Positions 45,493 through 54,342 of a DNA stretch of 64,000 nt are shown in pieces. Within the stretch, counting starts at the first letter, position 1, and each line of letters opens with the position of its first letter. The notes below the pieces were generated by a model, which was not told the DNA's origin, did not search any database, and was given only the letters and a program-made list of their open reading frames with translations. Source of the stretch: Sarcodiotheca gaudichaudii. Taxonomy: Eukaryota > Rhodophyta > Florideophyceae > Gigartinales > Solieriaceae. The position numbers and the translations under genes were made by a program. The stretch lies in the NCBI GenBank assembly GCA_032355985.1, contig JAUKVZ010000003.1, forward strand, positions 310,001 through 374,000. Reading direction: 5' to 3'.

Positions 45493-45565
45493 GCGCCAGT
45501 AGCTCAACGGATAGAGCATCGGTCTTCGGAACCGAGGGTTGGGGGTTCGAATCCCTCCTGGCGTG
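45493..45565 (+). tRNA. tRNA-Arg (anticodon TCG)
   Basis: This is a complete 73-base cloverleaf. The acceptor GCGCCAG pairs with CTGGCGT, closing with a G-T. The D arm is GCTC/GAGC. The anticodon stem TCGGT/ACCGA encloses loop CTTCGGA with TCG at 34-36. The T arm GGGGG/CCCTC has loop TTCGAAT. The discriminator is G and CCA is not encoded. It would read CGA, and CGG by wobble. The threonine-dehydrogenase-like gene starts 63 bases downstream. Confidence 0.95.
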
Positions 45566-45628
45566 CTTTGAAGGCGGTCGATGGGGACGAGACCCGGAGG
45601 ACCGCCTCTTTTGTCACCGGGAGTTTCC

Positions 45629-46717
45629 ATGACGAGCCCCACGTCCTCATCCACCACGAAGACGATGCGAAGCCTCGTGAAGGCCGAGCCCGCGCCGGGA
45701 CTGACGTATGACCCCGCGCGCCCCCTGCCGCGAGGCGGCCAGCCGGGACCAGGCGAGGTGCTCATCCGCGTGCGCAAGGCAGGGATCTGTGGCACCGATC
45801 GGCACATCTGGGAATGGGACGAGTGGGCACAGAGCCGCATCCCCATCGGCATCGTCACGGGCCATGAGTTCGCCGGCGTGGTCGAGCGCATCGGCCCCGG
45901 CGTGTCGCACTTCAAGCCGGGCGATCGCGTCTCCGGTGAAGGGCACATCGTCACCGGCCCGGACTACAACTCGCGCACGGGCAACATGCACATCGCGCGT
46001 CAGATGGAAGTGATCGGCATCGATCGCGACGGCTGCTTTGCGGATTACATGCTGATGCCGCAGGAAAACGTGTGGCCGCTGCACGATTCCATTCCCGACG
46101 AAGTGGGCGCCGTGATGGATCCGCTGGGCAACGCGGTGCATACGGTGATGGAAGCGGGCGTGAGCGCACGCAGCGTGTTGATCACAGGCGTGGGCACGAT
46201 CGGCCTGATGGCGGTGAGCGTGGCGCGAGCCGCGGGCGCCAGCCGCATCTTCGTCATTGATATCAACGAGCAGCGTCTGGAGCTTGCCAAGCGTCTGGGC
46301 GCTGACGAGGCCTTCGATGGCCGCGGCAGCCGCGCCGACATGCTCAAGGATGTTCGCGCCGCCACGCGCGGCGAAGGCGTCGACGTACTTCTCGAAATGT
46401 CCGGCGCCGAGCCTGCCATCGACGGCGGATTCGAGGCGCTTCGCAACGGCGGCACGGCCGCACTTCTGGGCGTGCCCAGCAAGCCCACCACGTTCAACCT
46501 TGCCAAACATGTGATCTTCAAGGGCGCAACCGTGCTTGGGATCTACGGCCGCCGCATGTTCGAGTCGTGGTATCAGATGGAGGATCTTGTTCTCTCGGGC
46601 AAGGTCAAGCTCGATGAGATCATCACGCACGAGATCCCACTTGAGGACTATGCGCGCGGCTTCGAGCTGATGCAGTCCGGCGAGGCGATCAAGGTCGTCA
46701 TGAACGTCTCCGACTAA
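45629..46717 (+). CDS. tdh: zinc alcohol dehydrogenase, L-threonine 3-dehydrogenase-like
   Basis: This protein of about 362 residues matches Tdh closely. The catalytic-zinc part is present (AGICGTDRHIWEWDEWAQ, VTGHEFAGVVE), with PLGNAVHTVMEAG and the Rossmann motif GVGTIGLMAVSVARAAGA. The C-terminal IYGRRMFESWYQMEDL is a Tdh hallmark. It should oxidise L-threonine with NAD+, giving 2-amino-3-ketobutyrate. The structural-zinc lobe is changed: where E. coli Tdh has four Cys after SGEGHI, this protein has Thr, Asp, Ser and Ala, so no structural zinc is expected. GGGAG precedes ATG 45629. Confidence 0.88.
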   Translation: MTSPTSSSTTKTMRSLVKAEPAPGLTYDPARPLPRGGQPGPGEVLIRVRKAGICGTDRHIWEWDEWAQSRIPIGIVTGHEFAGVVERIGPGVSHFKPGDRVSGEGHIVTGPDYNSRTGNMHIARQMEVIGIDRDGCFADYMLMPQENVWPLHDSIPDEVGAVMDPLGNAVHTVMEAGVSARSVLITGVGTIGLMAVSVARAAGASRIFVIDINEQRLELAKRLGADEAFDGRGSRADMLKDVRAATRGEGVDVLLEMSGAEPAIDGGFEALRNGGTAALLGVPSKPTTFNLAKHVIFKGATVLGIYGRRMFESWYQMEDLVLSGKVKLDEIITHEIPLEDYARGFELMQSGEAIKVVMNVSD

Positions 46718-46753
46718 ATCACGGCGCTCGTCACACGAATCGCAAAACAAGAA

Positions 46754-46784
46754 CCGCCCGACGCGGATGCGCCGGGCGGAGTCT
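46754..46784 (+). terminator. intrinsic terminator
   Basis: CCGCCCG (46754-46760) pairs with CGGGCGG (46773-46779), continued inside by CGC/GCG after one mismatch; GTCTTTG follows. It lies between tdh and the convergent exported-protein gene. Confidence 0.7.
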
Positions 46785-46855
46785 TTGCAACGTTTGGATT
46801 GTCTGATGTGGCAGTCGGACTACCAGTTCAGTTCACTTGATTCAGATCGCCGCGA

Positions 46856-47512
46856 TTACGCGTTGCGACGACGACGCATGGCCAGCGCCATGCCGGGAAG
46901 GATCAGGCCCGCGGCCGGCGCCGGGACGTTGAGACCGGGGGAAGCGACGGCGAAGACATCGAGGTTGTCGCCACCGGCCACATCAGACATGTACGCGCCG
47001 AGGAAGCCGTCAATCGACTCGAGGTACGAGCCATTGTTCGGGTTGTACATCCAGGAATGGGCATCGGTGATGCCGCCGGGGTAGGACAGATCAGTCACGC
47101 CCGTGAGGCTGAGCATGTCCGGACCCTCGAAGATGGTGACGGAGTCGCCACCCTGACCGAGACCGGCGCCATCGGACCAGCCGATCTGCAGGCCGGCGTC
47201 GAGCGTCCAGGCCGCGGGAAACACCGCCGCGTCGCTCGAATCGCCGACAACGACGACGACCGACTCGCCGGGCGCGATCGAGGGAATGCCTTCGATGAGC
47301 GCGGCGTCAGCCGGATCGGCGGAGACGTCGTCGTACCACAGCGGGCTCGACGAGAGATCCCACGCCATGTCGCCCTGGTTGGTGACCTCGAACCAGTCGG
47401 CGGTGACATCCGTGCCGGCCTGGCCGAACCAGATTTCGGAAACGAAGAGATCCGGCGCGGCGACGGCCGGAACAGCGATCGAGACACCGAGCAGCGCAAT
47501 GATGGAACGCAT
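46856..47512 (-). CDS. exported lamin-tail-domain protein with PEP-CTERM-like tail
   Basis: This protein of about 218 residues has a signal peptide (RSIIALLGVSIAVPAVAA) and a lamin-tail (LTD) type beta-sandwich beginning DLFVSEIWFGQAGTDVTADW with FEVTNQGDMAWDLSS. A conserved PGESVVVVVGDS strand follows. The C terminus, VPAPAAGLILPGMALAMRRR, has the motif-helix-Arg form of PEP-CTERM-like sorting tails. AGGAGG lies 9 bases before ATG 47512. With the 39964 gene it makes two PEP-CTERM-like proteins in the window; no exosortase gene is present here. Confidence 0.82.
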   Translation of the reverse strand: MRSIIALLGVSIAVPAVAAPDLFVSEIWFGQAGTDVTADWFEVTNQGDMAWDLSSSPLWYDDVSADPADAALIEGIPSIAPGESVVVVVGDSSDAAVFPAAWTLDAGLQIGWSDGAGLGQGGDSVTIFEGPDMLSLTGVTDLSYPGGITDAHSWMYNPNNGSYLESIDGFLGAYMSDVAGGDNLDVFAVASPGLNVPAPAAGLILPGMALAMRRRRNA

Positions 47513-47700
47513 GTGTCTTTCCTCCTGAGAGTGACGTGCAACAGAACGCAGACGCACACTGGTCTACGCGAGAGGAGGAGTGATATCCCGGCAGCGCAAG
47601 GAGCCGATGAAGGACGCGCGCAATGATGACCCGGGTCGATTAACGCGAGCTTGATGTTTTGTTCACAATTGAAAGTGCGCGTTTGAACGTCGGGCGCAAA

Positions 47701-48339
47701 CTACTTGCCGCCAACGACTTCCCGCAGCGCATCGGCGACGCTGATGCGATCGACAGCCTCCGCCACTTCGCGCTCGATCGTCTCGAAATCCTGCACTTTC
47801 GGAGGCGGGGCCAGGTCGTAGCGGCTTTCGCCGTCACAGCGCGCCAGTCCCAGCGAGCCGTCGCCCGTCACCGTCACGACCCAGCGTCCTTCACCCAGCG
47901 CGCGATACACAGCCTTGCCCACCGTCAGGGATGGATCATCCCAGTCAAGACCGGCAAGCGCCGGATCGATCACCAGCGCATGCGAGGGCGCCGTGTTCTC
48001 ATCAAAGATGCGCCGGATCCACAGACGACCATCCAGCACGATGTAGTCGACGTAGATCTCACCGGATGGGTCATATGGCGTATCGATCGTCTGCTCCGTG
48101 CCCTGCGCGTTGCGGATGCGAATGGCCAGCGCGCCATTGTGCACATCAAGCTCCGTCACGGCCGTGCGCCGCACCGCGTCGTTGTAGCGCTCGATGAGTT
48201 GCGCATGCTCTTCGGTAAGCTCGCGCAGGCGCGTCTGGTACACGCGCGCCTCGACATCCGAGCGCACGAGCGAATAACCCAGCCATCCTCCGATGATGGC
48301 CAGCACAAGCAGAGAGAATGCGGTCACGTAGCGAATCAT
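47701..48339 (-). CDS. membrane-anchored protein of unknown function
   Basis: I do not recognise this 212-residue protein. It has one N-terminal membrane helix (AFSLLVLAIIGGWLGYSLV, residues 7-25), a short coiled coil (about 28-58) and a beta-rich domain with LDGRLWIRRIFDENTAPSHA and VTVTGDGSLGLARC. The C-terminal 40 residues are helical and acidic. AGGAG lies 5 bases before the ATG. It diverges from the nitroreductase gene. The spacer to its downstream neighbour holds nothing I can identify. Confidence 0.65.
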   Translation of the reverse strand: MIRYVTAFSLLVLAIIGGWLGYSLVRSDVEARVYQTRLRELTEEHAQLIERYNDAVRRTAVTELDVHNGALAIRIRNAQGTEQTIDTPYDPSGEIYVDYIVLDGRLWIRRIFDENTAPSHALVIDPALAGLDWDDPSLTVGKAVYRALGEGRWVVTVTGDGSLGLARCDGESRYDLAPPPKVQDFETIEREVAEAVDRISVADALREVVGGK

Positions 48340-48412
48340 GAGGGCTCCTGAAGCGGCCGCCGATCACCGGCGGCGTCCTCTTTACATCGGTCAGGCGGGA
48401 GGGTGGGCTTGC

Positions 48413-48418
48413 TATCCT
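48413..48418 (+). promoter_or_regulatory. -10-like TATCCT, leaderless-type
   Basis: TATCCT is 7 bases before the ATG of the nitroreductase gene; no Shine-Dalgarno sequence lies between. Confidence 0.42.
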
Positions 48419-48425
48419 TCGATGC

Positions 48426-49100
48426 ATGAACGCCAGCCCGGACTATCCGCATGTGCCCCTTGAGCCATACGCCCCGGATGAGCCCCCTCTGAAGGCTCTC
48501 GATCGCCTCTATGACGTGATGCGCAAGCGACGCACCGTCCGGATGTACTCAGATCAACCGGTGCCGCGAGAGGTGATCGAGCGAATCGTCCAGTGCGCCG
48601 CGACGGCGCCCAGCGGCGCCAACAAGCAGCCATGGCGTTTCGTTTGCGTGCAGGATGCTCAGATCAAGCGCCAGATTCGCCTGGCCGCCGAGCAGGAGGA
48701 GCACGAGTTCTACACCCGTCGCGCCACGCCTGAATGGCTGGCCGATCTTGCGCCTTTGGGCACGGATGAGAACAAGGAGTTTCTCGAAGTCGCGCCGTGG
48801 CTCATCGTCGTCTTCAAACTCGCCAAGGGCGATGATGGCGGGCAGATGTATTACATCAATGAATCCGTCGGCCTTGCCTGCGGCATGCTGCTTACGGCCG
48901 CGCACATGGCCGGCCTCGCCACGCTCACCCACACGCCCAGCCCGATGGGATTTCTCTCGAAGGTGCTGAATCGACCGGACAACGAGCGGCCCTATCTGCT
49001 CATTCCGATCGGATATCCGGCGGATGATTGTGTTGTGCCGGCCAAAGCGCTGGAGCGCAAGCCGCTCGATGAGATCATGGTGATTGATGGCGGCGCATAG
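48426..49100 (+). CDS. nitroreductase-family flavoprotein, iodotyrosine-deiodinase-like
   Basis: This 224-residue protein has the nitroreductase FMN fold: RRTVRMYSDQPVPREVIE, then CAATAPSGANKQPW and ESVGLACGMLLTAAHMAGL. The stretch THTPSPMGFLSKVL-NRPDNERPYLL with IPIGYPADDCVVPA resembles the iodotyrosine deiodinase branch (IYD/BluB subgroup) more than NfsA/NfsB. Bacterial members reduce or dehalogenate aromatic substrates with NAD(P)H; the substrate here is unknown. It is predicted to be soluble and to form a domain-swapped dimer. Confidence 0.87.
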   Translation: MNASPDYPHVPLEPYAPDEPPLKALDRLYDVMRKRRTVRMYSDQPVPREVIERIVQCAATAPSGANKQPWRFVCVQDAQIKRQIRLAAEQEEHEFYTRRATPEWLADLAPLGTDENKEFLEVAPWLIVVFKLAKGDDGGQMYYINESVGLACGMLLTAAHMAGLATLTHTPSPMGFLSKVLNRPDNERPYLLIPIGYPADDCVVPAKALERKPLDEIMVIDGGA

Positions 49101-49139
49101 CGCAACGTGATTTTCTTCGCCCGATTTGCAGATCAACAG

Positions 49140-49167
49140 TTGACGCGAATCGATTGGCGCGGATAAT
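49140..49167 (+). promoter_or_regulatory. sigma-70-type promoter
   Basis: TTGACG (49140-49145) and GATAAT (49162-49167) are separated by 16 bases, each one mismatch from consensus. It is the best promoter match I found in the window. It could drive the small ORF at 49192 and the gene at 49378. Confidence 0.6.
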
Positions 49168-49191
49168 CCCGCCTCGATCTGGAACACACCC

Positions 49192-49278
49192 ATGCGCACG
49201 TATCAAGACATCCAGAAACTTCGTTTTCATCGATCACTATCGATGATTGATGATCGTGCGCGCCTCGGCTCCTGCTAA
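49192..49278 (+). CDS. possible 28-residue small protein or leader peptide
   Basis: A 28-codon ORF begins with ATG at 49192, about 18 bases after the expected transcription start of the promoter at 49140. GGAA lies 7 bases upstream. The product starts MRTYQDIQKLRFHRSL and ends RARLGSC; it is basic with no membrane helix. A perfect inverted repeat CATCGAT-cact-ATCGATG (49228-49245) lies inside. A real gene is not certain. It could be a leader peptide for the gene at 49378. Confidence 0.3.
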   Translation: MRTYQDIQKLRFHRSLSMIDDRARLGSC

Positions 49279-49377
49279 GCCGACGCCCTTTTCCTGTCAC
49301 AACTGATTCTGTTTGTCGGTGCGGCGATTCGCTGCGCCATTCACTCCCTGCGCTGCGCGTTGTGCGGAGGTGTTGTC

Positions 49378-49746
49378 ATGACCTATGAAATCCAGACCAT
49401 CCAGCCGGTGGCGCCGGAGGATCTCAAGCCCGGCGAGTACATCACCGTGCTCTGGACGTTCGAAACGCTGTATCCACCGTTCGACCCGGAGGCGCTGGAG
49501 CGCGGTGTCGTGCGCACGGCGCGTGCGAGGACGATCCCGCCGTCGGCGGGTGTGCCGTTTCGTATTGAAGATGTGTGCCTGCCATTCGTCGGCGTCAAGT
49601 GCGGGTGCGGCTGCAGGATGACGGGCACGCTCGATCTGCGCGTCAACGAGGTTGCGCGACTGCCCAGCTCGTTCGCGGAGACCATCTTCCGCCCGCGCGT
49701 GAGGAAGCGCCATCGCGCGCAGGCGCTGCAGGAACAGAAGGCGTGA
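49378..49746 (+). CDS. small conserved-looking protein of unknown function
   Basis: I do not recognise this 122-residue protein. Its N-terminal half has EIQTIQPVAPEDLKPGEYIT and TLYPPFDPEALERG. The middle carries a Cys cluster, CLPFVGVKCGCGCRM, which may bind metal. The C terminus is basic (RPRVRKRHRAQALQ). GGAGG lies 7 bases before ATG 49378, so translation is well supported. The 277-base region upstream contains a near-consensus promoter and a small ORF. It converges with leuS. Confidence 0.68.
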   Translation: MTYEIQTIQPVAPEDLKPGEYITVLWTFETLYPPFDPEALERGVVRTARARTIPPSAGVPFRIEDVCLPFVGVKCGCGCRMTGTLDLRVNEVARLPSSFAETIFRPRVRKRHRAQALQEQKA

Positions 49747-49790
49747 CGGCGCGGCGGTCGGGGCTCTTTGCAGGGCTCCGGCCGTCATTC

Positions 49791-50839
49791 TTATCCAGCG
49801 ACGATATTCACCAGCTTGCCCGGCACGACGATCACCTTGCGCACCGTCTGGCCCTCAAGAAAACGCTGCACCTTTTCATCGGCAAGCGCCGCCTCTTCGA
49901 CGGCCTTCTGATCCGCATCCGCCGGGACGCTGATCTTGGATCGCACCTTGCCCTTGATCTGCACGGGCATCTCGATCGTGTCCTCAACGAGCAGGCTTGG
50001 ATCGTGTTCCGGGAAGGGCTCGTAGGCCAGCGATGATTCATGGCCCAGGCGCTGCCACAGCTCCTCGCTGACGTGCGGCGCCAGCGGCGCGAGCATCAGC
50101 ACAAACGCTTCGGCCACCTCGCGCGAGACGCCATCATTTGACTCACCCGCCCTGGTCAGATGATTGTTCAGTTCGATCAGGCGCGCGATGGCGGAGTTGA
50201 AGGAGAGCGTCTCCATCCCCTGCCGCACATCGGCGATGGTCTGATGCAGCAGCTTGCGCGTTTCCTCGTCCGGCGACGCATCAACGACGCGCAGCTCGCC
50301 CGTCTCTTCATCCACGAAGTTGCGCCAGAAGCGCTGCAGGAATCGGAAGGAGCCGATGATGTCCCGCGTGTTCCAGGGCTTGGAGGCGTCCAGCGGACCG
50401 AGGTACATCTCGTACAGGCGCAGCGTGTCGGCGCCGTAATCGCGGCAGATGTCATCCGGCGCGACGGCGTTCTTGAGGCTCTTGCCCATCTTGCCGTACT
50501 CACGCGAGACGGGCCTGCCCTCAAAGGTGAACGTTCCACTGTTGGGCGGATCCTCGACGACCGCTTCGGCGTCGACATACACCCCGCGTTCATCCGTGTA
50601 GGCGTATGCCTGGATGTAACCCTGATTGAAGAGCTTCCCGAAAGGCTCGGCCGTCGAGACATAGCCGAGATCGAAGAGCACCTTGTGCCAGAAGCGGGCG
50701 TAGAGCAGATGCAGCACGGCATGCTCGGCGCCGCCGACATACAGATCCACGCCGCCGGCCTTGTTCTGATCCGTCGGCGCCATCCAGTAGCGCTCGACTT
50801 CCGTCGCGCAGCATGCATCCGGATTCGTCGGATCGAGAT

Positions 50840-50870
<31 letters not shown>

Positions 50871-52691
50871 TTGAGGCATCGTGTTCAGTTCGCGGCGATA
50901 TTCCTTCGATCCGTCGCCCAGATCGAGCTTGACGGTGCGCCATTCGGTCGCGCGGCCAAGCGGCGGCTCGGGCACGGGCGCCTTCTCTGCCGCCTCTTCA
51001 TCATCAAGCACGCGCGGCGCGAAGTCCTCCATCTCAGGAAGCTCGACCGGCAGCATGGACTCGGGCAACGCGATGGGTAGATCATCTTCATCGAAGACGA
51101 TCGGGAAGGGCTCGCCCCAGTAGCGCTGGCGGCTGAAGAGCCAGTCGCGCAGCTTGTAGTTCACCGCGCCCTCGCCTTTGCCTTCCTTCTCAAGCCAGTC
51201 GATGATCGCTCGCTTCGCTTCCTTGATGTGCTTTCCATCGAGGAAGCCGCTGTTGATCGCCGGGCCTTCACCGATGTACGCCTCGCCGTCGAAACCTTTC
51301 GAAGGCTGCACGGTGCGAACGATGGGTAGATCGAAGCGTTTGGCAAAATCCCAGTCGCGCTGATCCTGACCCGGCACGGCCATGATCGCGCCCGTGCCGT
51401 AACCCATCAGCACGTAATCAGCGATGAAGATTGGAACGCGCTGCTCAGTCAGCGGGTTGATCGCGAAGGCGCCGATGAAGACGCCCGTCTTCTCCTTCGT
51501 CTCCATCTGCCGATCGATATCGGTGCGCCCGGCTGCGTAGGCGCGATATGCCTCGACCGCCTGCTTCGGCGCGTGCGATGCATCTGCGCCCGGGAAGATC
51601 CCCTTCCACGCGCCGCTCGTTTCATCAGGCCACGCGTCTGCGGCCAGCGCATCGACGAGCGGATGCTCCGGCGCCAGCACCATGTACGTCGCGCCGAAGA
51701 CCGTGTCCGGGCGCGTCGTAAAGACGCGAATGTCAGCGTCTTCCGTCGGGAAGCTGATGTAGGCGCCTTCGCTGCGCCCGATCCAGTTTCGCTGCATCAG
51801 CTTGACCGGCTCAGGCCAGTCGACAAGATCAAGATCATTGAGCAGACGCTCGGCGTAGCTGGTGATGCGCATCATCCACTGCTTGAGTGGGCGCTTGTAG
51901 ACCGGGTGATTGCCGCGCTCGGAGCGGCCGTCGGCCGTCACTTCCTCGTTGGCCAGCACCGTGCCCAGCGCCGGGCACCAGTTCACCGGCGCTTCATGCA
52001 GATACGCCAGACGATGGCTATCGACGATGCGCCGCTGCGTCACTTCATCCAGCGCGCTCCACGCCTTGCCTTCGGGATTGAGATCCTCATGCGCCGGCGT
52101 GCGCGTGCCATCGGCGAACTCCGCCTCCAGCTCAGCGATCGGCCGCGCTTTGTTCAGTTCCGCATCAAACCAGCTGTTGAAGATCTGCAGAAAGATCCAC
52201 TGCGTCCACTTGACGAAACCGACATCAATCGTCGCGACGCTGCGATGCGCATCGTGATCCAGACCCAAGCGTCGAAGCTGCTCGCGCATGCGCGCGATGT
52301 TCTGCTCCGTCGTCACGCGCGGATGCTGACCCGTCTGCACGGCGTACTGCTCAGCGGGCAGGCCGTAGGCGTCGTAGCCCATCGCATGCAGCACGTTGTG
52401 CCCCGTCGCGCGCATGTATCGCGCATAGATATCCGTCGCGATATATCCCAGCGGATGGCCGACATGCAGCCCCGCGCCGCTTGGATACGGGAACATGTCG
52501 AGGATGAATCGCTTGCCCTTGCCTTCGAAACGCGCAAACTCCGGCTCACCGGGATTGGGCGAATAGAAGGTCTTTTCGGCGTCCCAGCGATCCTGCCACT
52601 TCTCTTCGATCGCGCCCGCCAGTTCGGCGGTGTATCGATGCGCCGGCCCCGTGCGGGACTCGGTTTCCTGTGTTGTTGATGATTCGGTCAT
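49791..52691 (-). CDS. leuS: leucyl-tRNA synthetase
   Basis: This 966-residue class I synthetase charges tRNA-Leu. The nucleotide-binding HIGH element is [13 protein letters not shown]. The KMSKS element reads GKMGKSLKN, with both Lys kept and one Ser replaced by Gly. An editing (CP1) domain lies in between ([20 protein letters not shown]). The C terminus ends with the tRNA-binding [15 protein letters not shown]. It is longer than the roughly 860 residues of E. coli. TACACT lies 10 bases before the ATG. It follows folC, from which it is separated by a terminator. Confidence 0.95.
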
Positions 52692-52759
52692 GAGCCTGCG
52701 GAGTGTAGTCGAATCCGCCCAATTGCCGGCCCGCCCCATCCTGACGCGATGGCCGCATG

Positions 52760-52792
52760 AAAAAGGGCCCGGCGAATGCTCGCGCCGGACCC
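52760..52792 (-). terminator. intrinsic terminator of folC
   Basis: On the minus strand a 10-bp stem (one G-T pair) is formed by bases 52783-52792 and 52765-52774 with an 8-base loop, followed by TTTTT. It lies 31 bases after the folC stop. Confidence 0.82.
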
Positions 52793-52823
52793 CGATGGTT
52801 CCTCTCAATCAATCCGGACGCCG

Positions 52824-54284
52824 TCAGGCGGTGACGAGCTCGCGCTCCAGCGCCATCAGATGCTTCTTCGCCTCACCGACAAGGAAGAAGCTGCCCGTCA
52901 CGCAGATCAGATCGCCGCGGCTGACTGCTCGCTGCGCAAGCTCAAGCGCCTCGGGAAGTGTCTCGGCGACCTGCGTCATTTTGCCGGCGATCTCGGAGAA
53001 GCGCTGCTGCAGCTCCACCGGATCAACCGCTCGCAAGCTGCCCTTGGCCTTCGTGAAAATGATCTTGTCCGCGCCCATCGAGATGCGCTTGAGCAGATCA
53101 TCCACATCCTTGTCCTCGCAGCAGCCGAAGACGACCACCAGCGAGTCATACGGCGTGTGAATGCCGATCGACTTCATCAGCGCAGCCAGCGAGTCGCTGT
53201 TGTGGGCGCCATCGAGCACGATCTTCGGCTCGCGACTCACCATCTCCATGCGGCCCGGCAGCGTGGTGTGGATCAGGCCTTCGATCACCGTCGTCTCAGG
53301 TGTGTCGAATCCCTTCTCCCGCAGACGATCGACGATCGCCAGCGACAAGCCGCAGTTGAGCGCCTGATGCTCACCCGGCAGCGGCACATTCACGTGCTCG
53401 AATGCCGAACGCTCGGTCGACAGGCACACACATGTGTGCGGGCCCACGCCCGGCGTCACTTCGAAGCGATGGCTGAAGTCGATTTCGTCGCCGACGACCT
53501 CAAGCGTGCATTCGACTTCTTCGGCGGCCTGGCGCATCACATCGATCACGCCTTCCGGCTGAGCGATCGAAAGCGCCGGCACACCCTGCTTGAAGATGCC
53601 CGCCTTCTCTCGAGCGATCGCATCGAGCGAGTCGCCAAGGATCTGCGTGTGGTCGCGGCTGATGCCCGTGATCGCCACCACCTCCGGTGTGATCACGTTC
53701 GTCGCGTCCAGGCGTCCGCCAAGGCCCGTCTCGACGATGGCGACATCCACGGCCTGCTCGGCGAACCAGCAGAGCGCGATGGCGGTCAACATCTCGAAAA
53801 AGGTGGGCTTGCCGTGCTTCGCCTCAATGCCCAGCCCGGCGTCCTCACAGCGGGCGAAGACCTTCATGAAGGCCTCCTGGCTGATCATCATGCCGTTGAT
53901 CTGGATGCGCTCGCGCAGATCGACCAGATGAGGGCTGGTGTAGACGCCGACGGTGTAGCCACACGCCTCGAGGGCGGAGGCCGTCATGGCGCAGACCGAG
54001 CCCTTGCCCTTGGTGCCTGCGACGTGGACGTATCGCACGTCGTTCTGGGGATTCCCGAGCGCCTCCATGAGGGCGTACATGCGCTCGAGTTTGATCACGT
54101 CCTTCCGAAGCCTTGAAACCCGCGTCTTCTCGACGTTGATGCGGTCGTACAGACACTTCAACGCCGCCTGATACGTCGAGAACGATCGACGCCTCTTGCG
54201 GCCTGCCCGCGAGGTCGTCGATTTCTTCGTCGTAGGGGTCTTTTTGGCACGGCCGGACGGCTGCTTAGCCGTTGTCCTGCTCAT
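52824..54284 (-). CDS. folC: folylpolyglutamate/dihydrofolate synthase with basic N-terminal extension
   Basis: This protein of about 486 residues is a Mur-ligase-like FolC enzyme that adds glutamate to folates (and possibly to dihydropteroate). Signatures are HVAGTKGKGSVCAMTASALE (P-loop), TSPHLVDLRERIQIN, VDVAIVETGLGGRLDATNV, REKAGIFKQGVPA and IVLDGAHNSDSL. The first 38 residues are an unusual Lys/Arg/Thr-rich tail (KKTPTTKKSTTSRAGRKRRR) not typical of FolC. The gene has a plausible -35/-10 pair just upstream, and ATG 54284 would lie at the transcript's very start. Confidence 0.92.
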   Translation of the reverse strand: MSRTTAKQPSGRAKKTPTTKKSTTSRAGRKRRRSFSTYQAALKCLYDRINVEKTRVSRLRKDVIKLERMYALMEALGNPQNDVRYVHVAGTKGKGSVCAMTASALEACGYTVGVYTSPHLVDLRERIQINGMMISQEAFMKVFARCEDAGLGIEAKHGKPTFFEMLTAIALCWFAEQAVDVAIVETGLGGRLDATNVITPEVVAITGISRDHTQILGDSLDAIAREKAGIFKQGVPALSIAQPEGVIDVMRQAAEEVECTLEVVGDEIDFSHRFEVTPGVGPHTCVCLSTERSAFEHVNVPLPGEHQALNCGLSLAIVDRLREKGFDTPETTVIEGLIHTTLPGRMEMVSREPKIVLDGAHNSDSLAALMKSIGIHTPYDSLVVVFGCCEDKDVDDLLKRISMGADKIIFTKAKGSLRAVDPVELQQRFSEIAGKMTQVAETLPEALELAQRAVSRGDLICVTGSFFLVGEAKKHLMALERELVTA

Positions 54285-54292
54285 AGTGAGAC

Positions 54293-54321
54293 AGGATATC
54301 CGTTTACACAATGCAGATCAA
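54293..54321 (-). promoter_or_regulatory. folC promoter (-35 TTGATC, -10 TATCCT)
   Basis: On the minus strand TTGATC (54321-54316) is followed after 17 bases by TATCCT (54298-54293), 8 bases before the ATG. The spacing is ideal and suggests a leaderless or near-leaderless mRNA. Confidence 0.55.
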
Positions 54322-54342
54322 ATCAGCACCATTCATGAAGCT

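Noticed and set aside
51573-52679. A 368-codon plus-strand frame
   Set aside because: It is antisense to leuS; the Arg/His-rich product has no recognisable domain.
52776-54116. A 446-codon plus-strand frame
   Set aside because: It is fully antisense to folC, which has clear family motifs on the minus strand; the product is low-complexity Arg/His/Leu.
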